A DNA stretch of 55,680 nucleotides, taken from NCBI GenBank assembly GCA_013423325.1, contig BLJB01000417.1, positions 1 through 55,680 on the forward strand. The letters run 5' to 3'. Positions 21,562 to 32,419 of the stretch are shown here, piece after piece (the first letter of the stretch is position 1; the number at the start of each line of letters is the position of its first letter). The position numbers were made by a program, and so were the translations under genes. The notes below the pieces were generated by a model. It did no database searches. It was not told the DNA's origin and was given only the letters and a program-made list of their open reading frames with translations. Source of the DNA: Usnea hakonensis. Its lineage: Eukaryota > Ascomycota > Lecanoromycetes > Lecanorales > Parmeliaceae.

Positions 21562-21762
21562 TTACTGACCAGAGGATCCTACACAACTGTAATCCCCAAC
21601 GACAGGCGATCCAATCTGGTTTGTTTCCGTCGATGTAACCGAATAGGGGGACCCGCCATCACTGCATGGTGGTGGGAGCGGCACGAGGGGAGTGGCATTG
21701 CCTTTATACAAATTAAGGCAGGCTGCTAGGAGCACGTAATTGTGGCTTTTGGCAAAAAACAT
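21562..21762 (-). CDS. Possible small secreted protein
   Basis: The frame opens MFFAKSHNYVLLAACLNLYKG, a plausible secretion signal, and continues with a Pro/Ser/Thr-rich mature part with two cysteines (66 residues as read through). A TATATAAG box on the minus strand at about 21897-21890 lies 130 bp upstream of the ATG. A donor GTAAAC near the 3' end paired with an AACAG acceptor at about 21531 would give a slightly longer alternative C-terminus. Function unknown; it could be an effector-like protein or a chance frame. Confidence 0.4.
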   Translation of the reverse strand: MFFAKSHNYVLLAACLNLYKGNATPLVPLPPPCSDGGSPYSVTSTETNQIGSPVVGDYSCVGSSGQ

Positions 21763-21888
21763 TGTAGTAGATGATTTGTGTTCGAAATCTTGTATGGATA
21801 ATAGACTGTAATCGAGGAGTTCACTTGCTGGACAGGGTATGGTACTTGGATGGTCAGAGGATGGTAATCATCTACGTGGAAAGGGCCG

Positions 21889-21898
21889 TCTTATATAC
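21889..21898 (-). promoter_or_regulatory. TATA box for the small secreted-protein frame
   Basis: TATATAAG on the minus strand, about 130 bp upstream of the ATG at 21762. It supports a real transcription unit but is short enough to occur by chance. Confidence 0.35.
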
Positions 21899-21899
21899 A

Positions 21900-22690
21900 C
21901 GAGACTGGGGCAAGAAGTTGTGTCTTGGCAGGCCAGAGCCGTGAAACAATCGCTCGAATTTTTCATGAGGTGGTACGTAGCAATCCTCATCTCACTGTCT
22001 GTGGGCCTGAATGATACTGTCGAACGGAGATTGCAATGTTTTGAGAAACGAGCAGATCATATGCTACGCCCTCCAGCTGAATTCGTATCAATCCTATTCT
22101 CATATATATTTTTAGAAGGATTAAGCTGAAAGTAAATGATTGGATGTCGAGGGAATTTTTAGAAACTCGAAAGGAAGAATTGTCGGTGATTGAAAGTCGG
22201 CGGGTACTAAGTAAGGTATGAGAGCTGCTGTTTTAGTTCTGCTTTCTATGTAAGATTCTGGAGTGGTAATGCATGGATGAATTGAGTGCTTAGAGAATAA
22301 AGTATGAGTCTAAATATCTTGTGGATAAATCTAGGTATATGATGCTCACGGAGATTTAAGGATTGATACGATTTGCTGGAGAGGGATCAGGACAAAAGAG
22401 CAATTGACAAGATCAATGATATACAGAGTCGCAACAAAGCCTTTTCTGTGTCTAAACAATTTATTGCTAGATTTGCGACCACTGCTGGTGGACGGTAGAT
22501 GTTTGTTGCAAGGCCGACGACAATATTAGTAGTAACATGTAGTGGGGGCTAAAAGTAACTCTATAAGGTGGCGTTGCTTTGCGGCACATACTGCACTCCT
22601 TGTTCAAAACAACACTCGTTGGCGCCGTTTCAATCACAGCCTTGACGAAGTACTTTTCCTGGGAAGTTAAGAAACCTAGCATTCAACATA
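21900..22690. other. Gene-free stretch
   Basis: Short frames on both strands show no family features, signal or codon pattern. Composition is ordinary and not RIP-mutated. It may hold the eroded 5' part of the transposase that follows. Confidence 0.5.
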
Positions 22691-23411
22691 GGTCCCTGAT
22701 GAACAGAGCCATTGCCCACTCTTTTTCCAGGCCTTGCTTCTTCTTCAACGGACCGGTTCCATGGAAGGTTTCATACCCTTACCGGGCATACTGCCATGAC
22801 GGAAACTTTCCAATAAAAGATAACCCTTAGTGGTTATCGTTGAAAACCTCTTCCCACAGGAAACGTCGGAAAAGGACTTCGTACGTGCGTAATCGAGCGG
22901 AGCCGAAAACAAGTTGGTCGGATTGCTTTGGCCTTGTTTCTACTTGAAGATAAAAAGCCCTCACGTTTTTCAGGAAAAGCATTGCGGAATTTATCAACCA
23001 AAAACACCATTGCCAACGGAATGGTTTGATTGTGGATAGATGGATTCGAACGTGTTCGGGCCATCTACCCAATGCGAGACAACGCGCAAGGCTATGTTGT
23101 ATAGAGCAAAAATGGGCGCTTTGAAGAATTTGCAAGAACGTTCGATTCGACGAATTCTTTAGCTGGCGTATCCCCCAGATCTGAATCCTACCGGAATGGT
23201 ACGGACCAGAATGGAAGATTGGACTTAGATTCGTTGTCTTTCAGACCAAGTCACGTACGACTAACGAGAGCAAATTTTTAATGAGGCACGGAGGTTAATC
23301 AGAGCAGACGTGTTCGAGGATTTCATTGCAGATTATACTGCGGCGCTGCCAAGATGGTTGTTCGAGATGAAATTGCACGGGAGAATATGTTATATCAACT
23401 CTAAGTCTTGA
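22690..23411 (+). pseudogene. Tc1/mariner (DDE_3) transposase remnant
   Basis: The C-terminal third is recognisable in one frame: KMGALKNLQERSIRRIL, a stop, then LAYPPDLNP, matching the Tc1/pogo block in which a helix is followed by W-P-x-Y-S-P-D-L-N-P-I-E. Downstream the frame continues through LIRADVFEDF to a stop at 23409-23411. Upstream the frame is broken by several stops and shifts, and the first catalytic Asp regions cannot be placed with confidence. It is a dead autonomous-type element; its inverted repeats were not found. Confidence 0.7.
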
Positions 23412-23462
23412 AATGCTTTCATGCGGAAATTCTATGGGGAAGCTGAAATCCCATACTATATA

Positions 23463-26400
23463 CTAGACAAGGCCGGTGACTGCCGGCGCTGCCGGTAAAT
23501 TCGGCCCCGATCGCGCCAATGCGACGCTTTGCATGAATCGTGCAGGGTCCAAGGGTACGTTCACTGCGGTCGCGGTCGCATCTACAACATTGGGTGTTGA
23601 GCCCGTTGGCGTTGATGGTAACAAAGTCATTGACGCCCTGTTATTGTCAGCAGGAATGACGAGAATGAAGGTTTCGATCACAATGGCCGAACGTACTCAG
23701 AGACCAACGTCGTCGAGGTGGCGCAATCGTCTCCAACGCAATCGACGTAAGCGGCAACCTCGTGCATCTGCTCGTCTAGCATGCGAAGGTGCTCGTCGAG
23801 CGCTATGGCTTCGGCGACCAGGTCGAGCTCGTCCTGACCGAGACGGCGGGAGGAGTTGTGCTCCTCGAGGACGTATTCGTTTGGGTTGAGGTAGGAAAGG
23901 TCTCGTTTACGGAACGGCGGGTTTCTGCCATTGATCAACTGGGGAGTTGGACCGACTGCCCATAATGCATTGACGCCGTGTCTGAGGACGTAGGGATCTC
24001 TGTTGAGAAGAGCAAAAGACGGGTCGTTGACGAGCTCCTGGGGATAGCATTCGTTGGCGCTGAGACCATCATCTCGTTCTTGAGCTAAGGGAACATCGTC
24101 CATGTCAAATGACATAGACATGACTAGGAAAAACGTCAGTGACATCAAGTGCAAGCGCAGGTAGGCTCTTCACTCACCTTTCAGCGTCAGCTCTTTCTTA
24201 CATTCTGTTGTCGCCGATCTTGCTCTTTCGGGTCGAAGCACTCTCTCACTTCCGGGCTCACAACGGAACGCGGCATGCTCGGGACAAAACGAATTCCAGA
24301 GCGACCCGGCCCCTGTATTATCTTCTAGGTGCTGAATATGGAGTCAGTATTGCTTTATCGAGATGGATACGAAAGTTGCGGCAAATTTCGAACCCCACAG
24401 CATAGAGTGCTTTGGCATCAACCTGCTCAACAAGGTCGTACTTACGTTGTACCTGATGAGCTGTCCGCCATCACCTTGCCAGAATGCGTTTGGAGGCCAT
24501 TCATCGCGCTGGCACCGCGCCGCCGGGCGTCGCATCCAGCGCCGCCAAGCAGGATTATGTTCACGTGACCATTCTCCAAGGGCTGGCCCTTCTGGCACGA
24601 ATTGTCGTGGGCGAGCGTTTTCCGAGCATGTGACCGGGTTGAAGCGGGGATTATTTGCGGCTGCAATGGCCGACTGATAATGAAAACAAGCCTGTGGCCA
24701 CCTTACCCCTGTGCATATTTTAGGGATAGTCTGATAGAGGGTAGTTGTGGCGGTATAAATCTTTATATCGTTGCAGCCAGCTCTTTTCTCGAGACCCCTG
24801 GCCTTGAGGTTGCATGCGTTGCTTTGAGTGCTGGTCTTAGGAGTCTCATGACTTGTCGCTGGAGGCCGCGTTTCTGTAGGTTTCTCGGACGGCTCGTTTA
24901 TCGACAGGGTATGCTTCTTCCCAAATACTTTAAATTCGGCTTTGCCCTCCTTCTCGATGCCTTTGACACAGCCCTGGATAATGGCGGGAGTAGCAGCAAT
25001 CTCAGCGAGGTCAGCGATCTCTCCAAATATTGGGATTACATCCTCTAGTAGCTCGAGCGGTGCAAGAAGAGCTGGGACTGCAACCCTACAAAACGCCTTA
25101 GCAGCAATATCGAGGGCTGCTTGTTCTGCCGCGGACTCTGCTGCCGCCTTGGCAGCATCCTTTGCGTCCTTGGCCAGCTGCTCCTTACTTGGGGCGGGCT
25201 TGAAGCCAGTACAACAATAGCTCTGGACACCCCCGTTGCAGGTCTGATCGCCCTTCTTACCATGATTGTTCTTATTAGTAGTGACCTCCGTCTCGCCATC
25301 TGCGCAGCCGCTGATGCAGGATAGTCCTGCCCCTCGAAAGCCGCGCCATTGGCATTTGCCCATAGTAGTACCATGGTCGCAGCAGAGCGGCTGATACTTT
25401 CCTTTAGGGCATTTTTCGGAGGTACTTAGCTGGCCGGGTTGGCCATTAGTCTCCGTGACCTGACTTGAACCTTGGGGGCATTTAGACCCGCAGGGAGCGC
25501 TCCGGCAAGTAATACCAGCTAGTTGGTTGCTGGTCAGTTGATTAGCATCACCTTGCTGATCGGGCGTGATATTTCCGTTGATGCCAAGATCATTAGAGCT
25601 GCTTTGGTCCACCTGATCCATGGCCCACACCATAAGTCCACCCAGACAGCGACTGTTGGCGAAATTCTTCTTTTGTTTGAAGGTATCAGCGTCATCGTAA
25701 GAGACCCATTGGTTCGAATCCCACGTAATCTATGATGGACTCCTGTCAGTGGATATTTCTTCGTTGAAGATCAAAGTGACTCTACATACCCATTTCACCC
25801 CTTCCGTGTGGGCCCAAGTAGGCTGGAGGTGGTTTTTAGAAATAATATCATCAATTTCTTGCTTGTCCAGGATGCCTGCCGCATTTGAGCATGGGCCAGC
25901 ATTGGCAGGACCTGAAAATCGACAAACGCCATTGGGCGTAGTGCATGAAGGATCCGCTAAGGTAAAAGAGCGGCCGTATAAGCCTTGACCTAGAACAACT
26001 CGGTCAGGAGTGACTCCAGATCGCCACAATAGATCCATTCCGAGATCGATCTCGGTGATATTCGTATGTGGGGCGATATAGGGACCGACAAATTTGGAAG
26101 CTGCATCCCAAACACCATGTAAATCGTATGCCATTAGATTAAACCAATCGATATGTTGCTGAATGCCGGGTAGGTCAAAGTGCTGAAGATACCAGTACGA
26201 TGTTGGAAGTGTCATACTGATGCCGTATTTAGAGCCGAAAGCCGCTTTTAGCTCTTGTGCCAGAAGAACATAGTTAGCAGTGTCTTCCTTGACTCCGCCC
26301 CTATCATCGGCACCAGGATACTCCCAATCAAGATCAACACCGTCGAATCCGTAGGTGTTCATAAATTGCATGAGTCCTGAAGTAAATTTGGCGCGATTGC

Positions 26401-27297
26401 TCTGAGAGCTAGCCATGTTGCTGAATGCCTTCTGCGACGGGCCCGGGTCGGTGAAAGACCAGCCTCCTACAGAGATCCATGCTTGTAGGCCGTTTTGCTT
26501 GGCTTTCAAGGCGGTAAAACGGCTGTAGAGGGATGCACCGTTGGCATCCATTGGCGTGATCTGGAACGTGGAAGGGTCGAAAAAGGAAAATGCAAAATTG
26601 ATATGAGTATACCCATTAAGATTCAAGTCCTCAGGCGCGACCTTCTGGCAATTGCGAATATTGGACCAGCTCTCGTAGTATCCGATGGTCCTCTTAGAAA
26701 CACTATTTCCTCCACAGCTGGGCCTCTTGACGCTTCCACAACCGCCATACTTAGTATCACACGAAGGGTACACGGGGTCTGCCTTATTGGTCCAGACACA
26801 GAACTCCGAAGTCGAGCCACAATATCCAAACTCGGAACAGCAGACGTCCAAGGGGCATTTCTGGGAGTCTGATGGAGCGTATGGCCCACATTGAGCTTTG
26901 GCATCGCAGTTGTGCTGGCACCCATCACCACAAAAGTCTTTCGAATATCCGCATAGATTTGTTTTACTACAGCAGGCACCGTTTGCGCAGGGCGTTCCAG
27001 CACTGAAATTGATCTTATGATTAGTGCTACTTCAAGGAATAAAGGATGTGGTCTAGAGGCAGACTTCGGTTAGGCGTGAAGGGAAGCCATCTCTGGCCAT
27101 TGAGGCTTCAAGGGCAGCAAATGACGGTCATTCACTTACTTGCAGGTTCCTACCGGCAAGTCTCTTGGTGACAGAGGCAGGGTTAATAATCTAGTGTTCA
27201 AGGACTGACCGCGAACATGATGAGATGGACCGTGGACTGGGCTGATTGCACGGACCAAATACACGGTAAAGACAGCGAGCAAGATATGAAGATACAT
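23463..27297 (-). CDS. Subgroup C (killer-toxin-subunit-like) GH18 chitinase with chitin-binding domains and long C-terminal region
   Basis: Six exons join in frame: 27297-27140, 27002-25790, 25729-24446, 24331-24178, 24123-23697 and 23637-23463, giving 1136 residues. A signal peptide (MYLHILLAVFTVYLVRA) is followed by two hevein-type CBM18 modules (about residues 57-85 and 101-121, with paired CC and the CGYS/FGYCG cores). The GH18 barrel (about 158-510) has SVGGWSF and the catalytic DGVDLDWE with the acid Glu near 280. Downstream come a cysteine-rich segment (about 530-640), an Ala-rich helix and the TGAGSLWNSFC block typical of this class. The family hydrolyses chitin and resembles the alpha/beta subunit of K. 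lactis zymocin. It is divergent from the LysM gene at 28959. Confidence 0.9.
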
Positions 27298-27542
27298 GAC
27301 AAGGTTCACAAATTTGGAAAGAATGCTGCTGGGTTGAGATTAGATTAAGAGAATGACATACACTGTGCTATCTCATGTTGAGGAACGATATGAAGCTGAC
27401 CAAAGGAAGGCATTAACTGAGTTGAAGCAGATCAAAGACATAAACGGAAAACAGAAAGAAGGGCAAAGCAAGTACAAAAGAGAACAGTGATTTCAGCCAT
27501 CAGCCGTGTGTGGTCAGCGAGAACATGGGTGCTCGAGTCCAC

Positions 27543-27749
27543 GGGCGGCGAAGCTCAGATGATGAGGACCCGCTCCTGCAGATACAGATCTATTACTGTT
27601 GTACAGTCCGAGTCAGCTGAATACCGCGCCACCCTCAGCCTCACTACTGTAGTATCTCCAGGGCGGCGAAGCTCAGATGATGAGAATGCGCTCCTACAGA
27701 TACAGATCTATTACTGTTGTACAGCTGAATACCGCGCCACCCTCAGCCT
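27543..27749. repeat. Tandem duplication of about 100-118 bp upstream of the chitinase
   Basis: The block starting GGGCGGCGAAGCTCAGATGA at 27543 recurs at 27661. The second copy lacks about 12 bp in the middle (CCGAGT region) and the tail. The copies keep CAGATACAGATCTATTACTG and CCGCGCCACCCTCAGCC. It lies in the shared upstream region of the divergent chitinase and LysM genes. Confidence 0.75.
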
Positions 27750-27772
27750 TATTGAACGCATAACATATGTAA

Positions 27773-28418
27773 TTTGCCTCAGTCCCTCAGACGTGCCTTC
27801 ACCCTCGGGGGGGGGGTGGTGGTGGCGCAGTTGCTTACTCACCACCCGCAGGTTAGCACGTCTGAGCGCAAAAGTCGGTATTTTATACAGAAATACCTTA
27901 GCACGACTACCTATTTAAGTAATTCGACGAATATAACCGGGTATCTCTTATTTAAAAAAGTCGGCGCGAGATTTTTAAATTTCTAATAGAGATCTCTCGA
28001 GGTATTTTTTAAAATCTAAAGTATTAGAAAAGTTCGTAGGGGGGTTTCTAAATTTTTTTCCTTATTAATTTAAAGATTTAAAACGCGAACCTAATAACTC
28101 CCTCGTAACGATTTTAATCGACGTAATTAATTATTAGATATACGAAATTTTAAATTTTTTTTAAAATAAATTTAATATTAATATTAATATTTCTATTTTC
28201 TCGACTTGTATTTATATATTTTTTAATTTATACTAATATTTTTAAGAGTTAAAAAGTTCGTGACTCTTCGAGTTAACGCGGATCTGATTCAAATTCCGGG
28301 TTTTGCGCTCAGACCTGCCGCCGTTAGGGTACGTAGTCAGCAATCTAGCCACATCTAAGCCCGAATAGGTAAGAGCCCGGCTCGAAACGGCTTAGCAGGT
28401 CTGAGGGACTGAGGCAAA
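27773..28418. mobile_element. Non-autonomous DNA transposon (MITE), 646 bp, 24-bp terminal inverted repeats
   Basis: The left end TTTGCCTCAGTCCCTCAGAC is mirrored by the right end GTCTGAGGGACTGAGGCAAA (one mismatch in 24). A 7-bp direct repeat TATGTAA flanks both ends (27766-27772 and 28419-28425). A second inverted pair lies inside (ACGTCTGAGCGCAAAA near 27859 and its complement near 28300), making the ends fold back on themselves. The interior 27890-28270 is AT-rich and RIP-like, with no reading frame. A run of about 10 G lies at 27808-27817. Confidence 0.8.
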
Positions 28419-28425
28419 TATGTAA

Positions 28426-28958
28426 TTAGTGTTACAATCGAGATTAGTAAGCAGCATGAACTAATGCAAGCCTCGAAATTACCATACGCCTGGCTAATGT
28501 CGCGATGGCCTATATGAATCCTTTGGATGTTGGGTCAGACAGAAGTGGTTGCCATCGAATAGAATTTCATTGGGGCAGTGTTACATTGACAAGATCATGT
28601 ATGTTCTACTCTCTCGGTATAGGCACCTAAATAGGTTTGACCTCCGAAAGTGAAGGATTCTGTCCGGCCAGCCTTGCGCTCCTGTTACTGCGCCTCGTAA
28701 GCGGCAGGCGGTGCAAGGATTCTGTCTGCTTATGGGCTGTCAATATTTTCCTCTTTACCTTGTACACGGTATGGTCTGTATTTTGGGAGAAAATTGGTGT
28801 TGCGCTCTCCCCGCGAAATTCACCTTCTATTTCTATTCCCTCCTCTGATACTGCTGCTCGACGACAACCTGCAAGCACAGCTTTCATGAGGTAAAAGTTT
28901 CTGTGACTTTTGCCTCGTATCGTATACGGTGCCAATTCTAGTGATACCTTGCAAAACA
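28426..28958. other. Upstream region of the LysM gene
   Basis: No gene. Two similar CAAGGATTCTGTC/GAAGGATTCTGTCC motifs occur at about 28653 and 28715, and CGTATCGTATACGG lies 40 bp before the start codon. No firm TATA box is visible. Confidence 0.4.
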
Positions 28959-30947
28959 ATGTTCGCTTCAGTGCAATGTACCGTGGGTGCACTCATCCTT
29001 GCCTATCATGTCACTGGGCAAGATGTCTCTTTCAGTCTTTACCCAACCGTCGATCCTGCGAGTCTGGCACAGGCGTTCAATATCAGTGAAGACTGCTTAG
29101 AAGCCCTGTAAGTAATTTCTACGACTTGATTGATATCCCACTCTTGCCTTGGCGTATGCCTGAGTCCATCAAGCAGCTCTCTGTCCAGATTGCTAGGTTG
29201 GCTCGGATCACCCATATCATGATCTCGCTCGTTAGATTTGATGAGCCAAGGACTACTTCCTGATGCTTTGTCCGCAGCTGACATGTAGCAGGAATACTTC
29301 CCTATCTTGTGATCCAACGCTCTTTCAGATGGCAAATACAGTGGACAACTTTTACTGGGAATTGGACAATGTGACGGATCTGTGCACGGCTGACTGCTTC
29401 AACGCGCTTGATTCGTGGGACGATGACGTTCAAACTCGATGCGCTTTAGACAGCATCGTAGCCTATGGAAAAGCTGTTCCAGCGGCGTCGGTTTCTGGGA
29501 GGTACTCTGAGGGTTTCCATATTGCATGTCTGACCAACCAGAAGTAGGCAAAGCGCGTATACACAGGCTCCATCAACGTAAAGCTGATTGGTCTCCGCAG
29601 TGCTACGTATTATGCAGACATTGACATGTCTTATTGTCTGATCGAAAGTCAGGACTGGGTGGGAAGCGATGTAATCCGACCGGATTGCACTACCGATGCT
29701 TCTGATCCATCTTGTGCCGACCCGACAGATGTTAGTCCGGACAACGAGCGTCTCGCCAATTTATATGGCAATGATGTGGTATGGCCTCATGACCGCTCGG
29801 AGATCGATTTCCATGTTAATGATGAACTCAGCTTTGCAGCGAGTGCTTTATACAGCTAATGTACCAGCGACTCACGTCCCCATATCTCCCAGATCATGAT
29901 TATTCCGACTATCTGATTGGACAGTACCAAGATATCCTTGACGTCTGTAATTATACCAATAACATGCCTAATCTCGTCATCCGGGAGCCGCCAGACTATA
30001 CTACAGCAGTACTACCAACACTCGAGTTCAATGTTACCGCCGACACAAGCTGTACTGGCCAAACGATTGTCAAGAGTAGTCTAGATCCTAATGCCAATTG
30101 CAACACTATCGCACAGGCATTTAAGGTGGCCACTGGAGACGTACAAGCTGCGACGGAAGATGATAATTGCACTATCTCGACAACCTCGATCTGCTTGCCG
30201 GCTGCTTGCACCCTTCACCAGATTGCCACAGGTGACACGTGCGATTCACTCGCAGCTTCATTTTCCAGCGCTAACCTCAATGTTACGGTTGTGTCATTTC
30301 TGAGTTGGAATGCCAATATCAATGGTCTTTGCGACAGTCTCCCAGTCGGAGACTATGTGTGTGCCAGTGCTCCAGGTGGTTCTTACATTCCTCCACCACC
30401 ACCGCCAGGATCCGCCAACGCAAACGGTCAGCAGCGTGGCGGCAACGACGGCAGCGATGCCGGCACATCTGATAACACCACTACACCGCTTGCAACATCA
30501 GCAACAATATCAAGTCCAACTTCAGCTCCCTCACCAACGCAGACTGGTATCACCAGTGGATGCACCAAATATGTTCAGGCTCAGAGTGGAGACTACTGCA
30601 CAAAATTCGCACAAGCTAACAACATCACTCCAGATCAGCTCTACTCCTGGAACATGGTCCTCGGGTCAGGCGGTAGTAATTGTGACCCTGATTTTTTCTT
30701 GGGTTACTATTACTGCGTTGCTGCAACGCCCCCAGTAGTACCATCACCAACGCAAGCCGGCATCGCGTCGAACTGTAACAAGTACAAAATCGCACAGAGT
30801 GGTGACTACTGCTCAAAATTTGCACAGGACAATGTCATCAGCACTGACGACCTATATACGTGGAATCCTGTACTGGGGAGTGGGGGCAGTCATTGTGATA
30901 CCCAATTTTTCTTGGGGTATTATTATTGTATTGGTATCAGCAGCTAG
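28959..30947 (+). CDS. Secreted multi-LysM chitin-binding protein
   Basis: Exons 28959-29107, 29292-29543, 29601-29842 and 29893-30947 join in frame to 565 residues. A signal peptide (MFASVQCTVGALILAYHVTG) is followed by a cysteine-containing N-terminal LysM-like region. One clear LysM starts at CTLHQIATGDTCDSLAASF. A Pro/Gly/Ser/Thr linker comes next, then two nearly duplicated LysM modules at the C-terminus, each with SGDYC.KFAQ and GYYYC. The linker looks O-glycosylated and N-glycosylation motifs are frequent. LysM modules bind chitin oligomers, shield hyphae or suppress chitin signalling. Related genes sit beside subgroup C chitinases in other fungi (the TAL6 and chi18-10 pair in Trichoderma), as here. 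The GTGCTT donor of intron 3 is the weakest call. Confidence 0.9.
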
Positions 30948-31206
30948 AAACATTCAGCGCTTTCGAATTTTCATGTTAGTCAGCTGATATACAACGAAAT
31001 ATGATTTCCCAAGCAGTTTCCCAAATTCTGTATAACCAGAATTAATGTTCATAAGTATGAGGCCTACTCATGGCCGCTAAGACCGCCCTCAGGATAGGGG
31101 TGAGCTAGAGCCCATAAAGGCTCTCGGGCGCAAGTGGCGGCTACCGTAAGCGCTAGAGGCCCCACGTTTTTGTGTCTCACAAGTCACAACACAGACTCTG
31201 CAAAGC

Positions 31207-31230
31207 GGCTATAGCCTATAGCCTATAGCC
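31207..31230. repeat. Short tandem repeat of GCCTATA
   Basis: Three and a bit copies of a 7-bp unit (CTATAGC) in the region between the LysM and SMI1/KNR4 genes. The remaining 30948-31380 sequence shows no gene. Confidence 0.7.
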
Positions 31231-31380
31231 ATGCTCAGACCGTCGGGATGCGGTTATCAAAGGATTCTCTTCAAAAGACCCTTCTTTCCATGAAGTCTAC
31301 TCCCCTCGTAACAAGCAAACGAACCCCCCCAAATACAACCTCCAAATACCAGAGCAAAGCCACAACCGAATTCCATCGGC

Positions 31381-32205
31381 ATGAATTCCTACTCCCTCCC
31401 TCAAACTCTCGCCGCATTCCACTCCTTCTACGACTTTCTGACAACCCTTCCCTCGGACATCACCCCCGCCTCGATCCTCACGCCACCCCAGTCCGGCCAT
31501 GGCTGGCCATCCCTTACACCTCAGTACCTCTCACCCCTCCGCAAAGTTAACACCGTAACCACACTCCTCCAACAACTCCCCTACATCGCCGAAAACCCCG
31601 GGACGGCCGGCTCCACGCAAATCGCTTACCAGACCAGCGCCATTGACTTCACGGGTCCCGCCGCGCGCTGGAGTCTCGAAAAGGACAAAATAGAAGGGAC
31701 GATGGAGCCCGTAGGGGCCGGTGTGATACCAGAATGGGTCGTTTGTTTGAGCGGTGGGGGAAGGGATACGAGCTGGCTGCTTTTAGATACTCGGGAGGGG
31801 ACGATTACGGATTTCATACAGCAGGAACGACCGGAGAGGGATGAGCCGGGGCCGGATAGCCCGGATTTCTGGAGGGCGTATCATACGAGGCCTGTTGTGG
31901 ACTTTTTGGAGGAGTGGAAGGAGAAGTATCGGAGCTTGGAGTGGGTGGTTGTGCCGGACGATGTGGATGATGCGGTTATGATAAGGCGGGATGAGAAGAC
32001 GGATGTAAGTCATGCGATTGGATTTTCCCCGCCGAAGCTGCTTTTTATGAGGTCGACCGCTTGCTGACATTATGTTTCCTTCTCGCGGTAGGAGGTCCGA
32101 GCTATCTATCGTGACTACGGCTGGCCTGACAATTTTCGTCGCGATGAGTGCAGGCAGGCATTGTTGGAATGGAAACGGCGTCAGTTTGCGACGGCATCCG
32201 CATGA
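31381..32205 (+). CDS. SMI1/KNR4-family (SUKH-fold) protein
   Basis: Two exons, 31381-32004 and 32092-32205, split by an 86-bp intron with a GTAAGT donor and a TAG acceptor; 245 residues. The core has PEWVVCLSGGGRDTSWLLLDTREGTITDF, the family's P-x-h-h-x-L(T/S)-G-G-G-R-D plus LLLDT-x-x-G-T-I pattern, followed by a Trp/acidic segment and a basic C-terminal helix. No signal peptide, so probably cytoplasmic. In yeast Knr4/Smi1 tunes cell-wall synthesis and was isolated through resistance to HM-1 (K9) killer toxin; bacterial SUKH proteins are toxin immunity proteins. The role here is inferred only. Confidence 0.65.
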
Positions 32206-32419
32206 TATCCATACCTCAACAAAGTTTCGACATCGTTATCTCATGGATCTGCAAACTTTCGTTGCTAGGCCTTGTATTTACGGAATCTAAATATATCCCG
32301 CATGGGCAAATTAAGTACTTTCCCTCCCGCTCTCAAGTATTTTCTAACAACAAGCGCACACGCTTGGGATACTTAAAAAGACAAGATATCCATCACATGC
32401 CGTTCGCGTTCGCATTCGC

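Noticed and set aside
25711..25722. GGTTCGAATCCC as a Pol III B box
   Set aside because: It lies in the coding sequence of chitinase exon 3 (WDSNQW) with no A box at a suitable distance.
23476..26894. Several plus-strand frames within the chitinase region
   Set aside because: They are antisense shadows of the GH18 exons and carry no family features.
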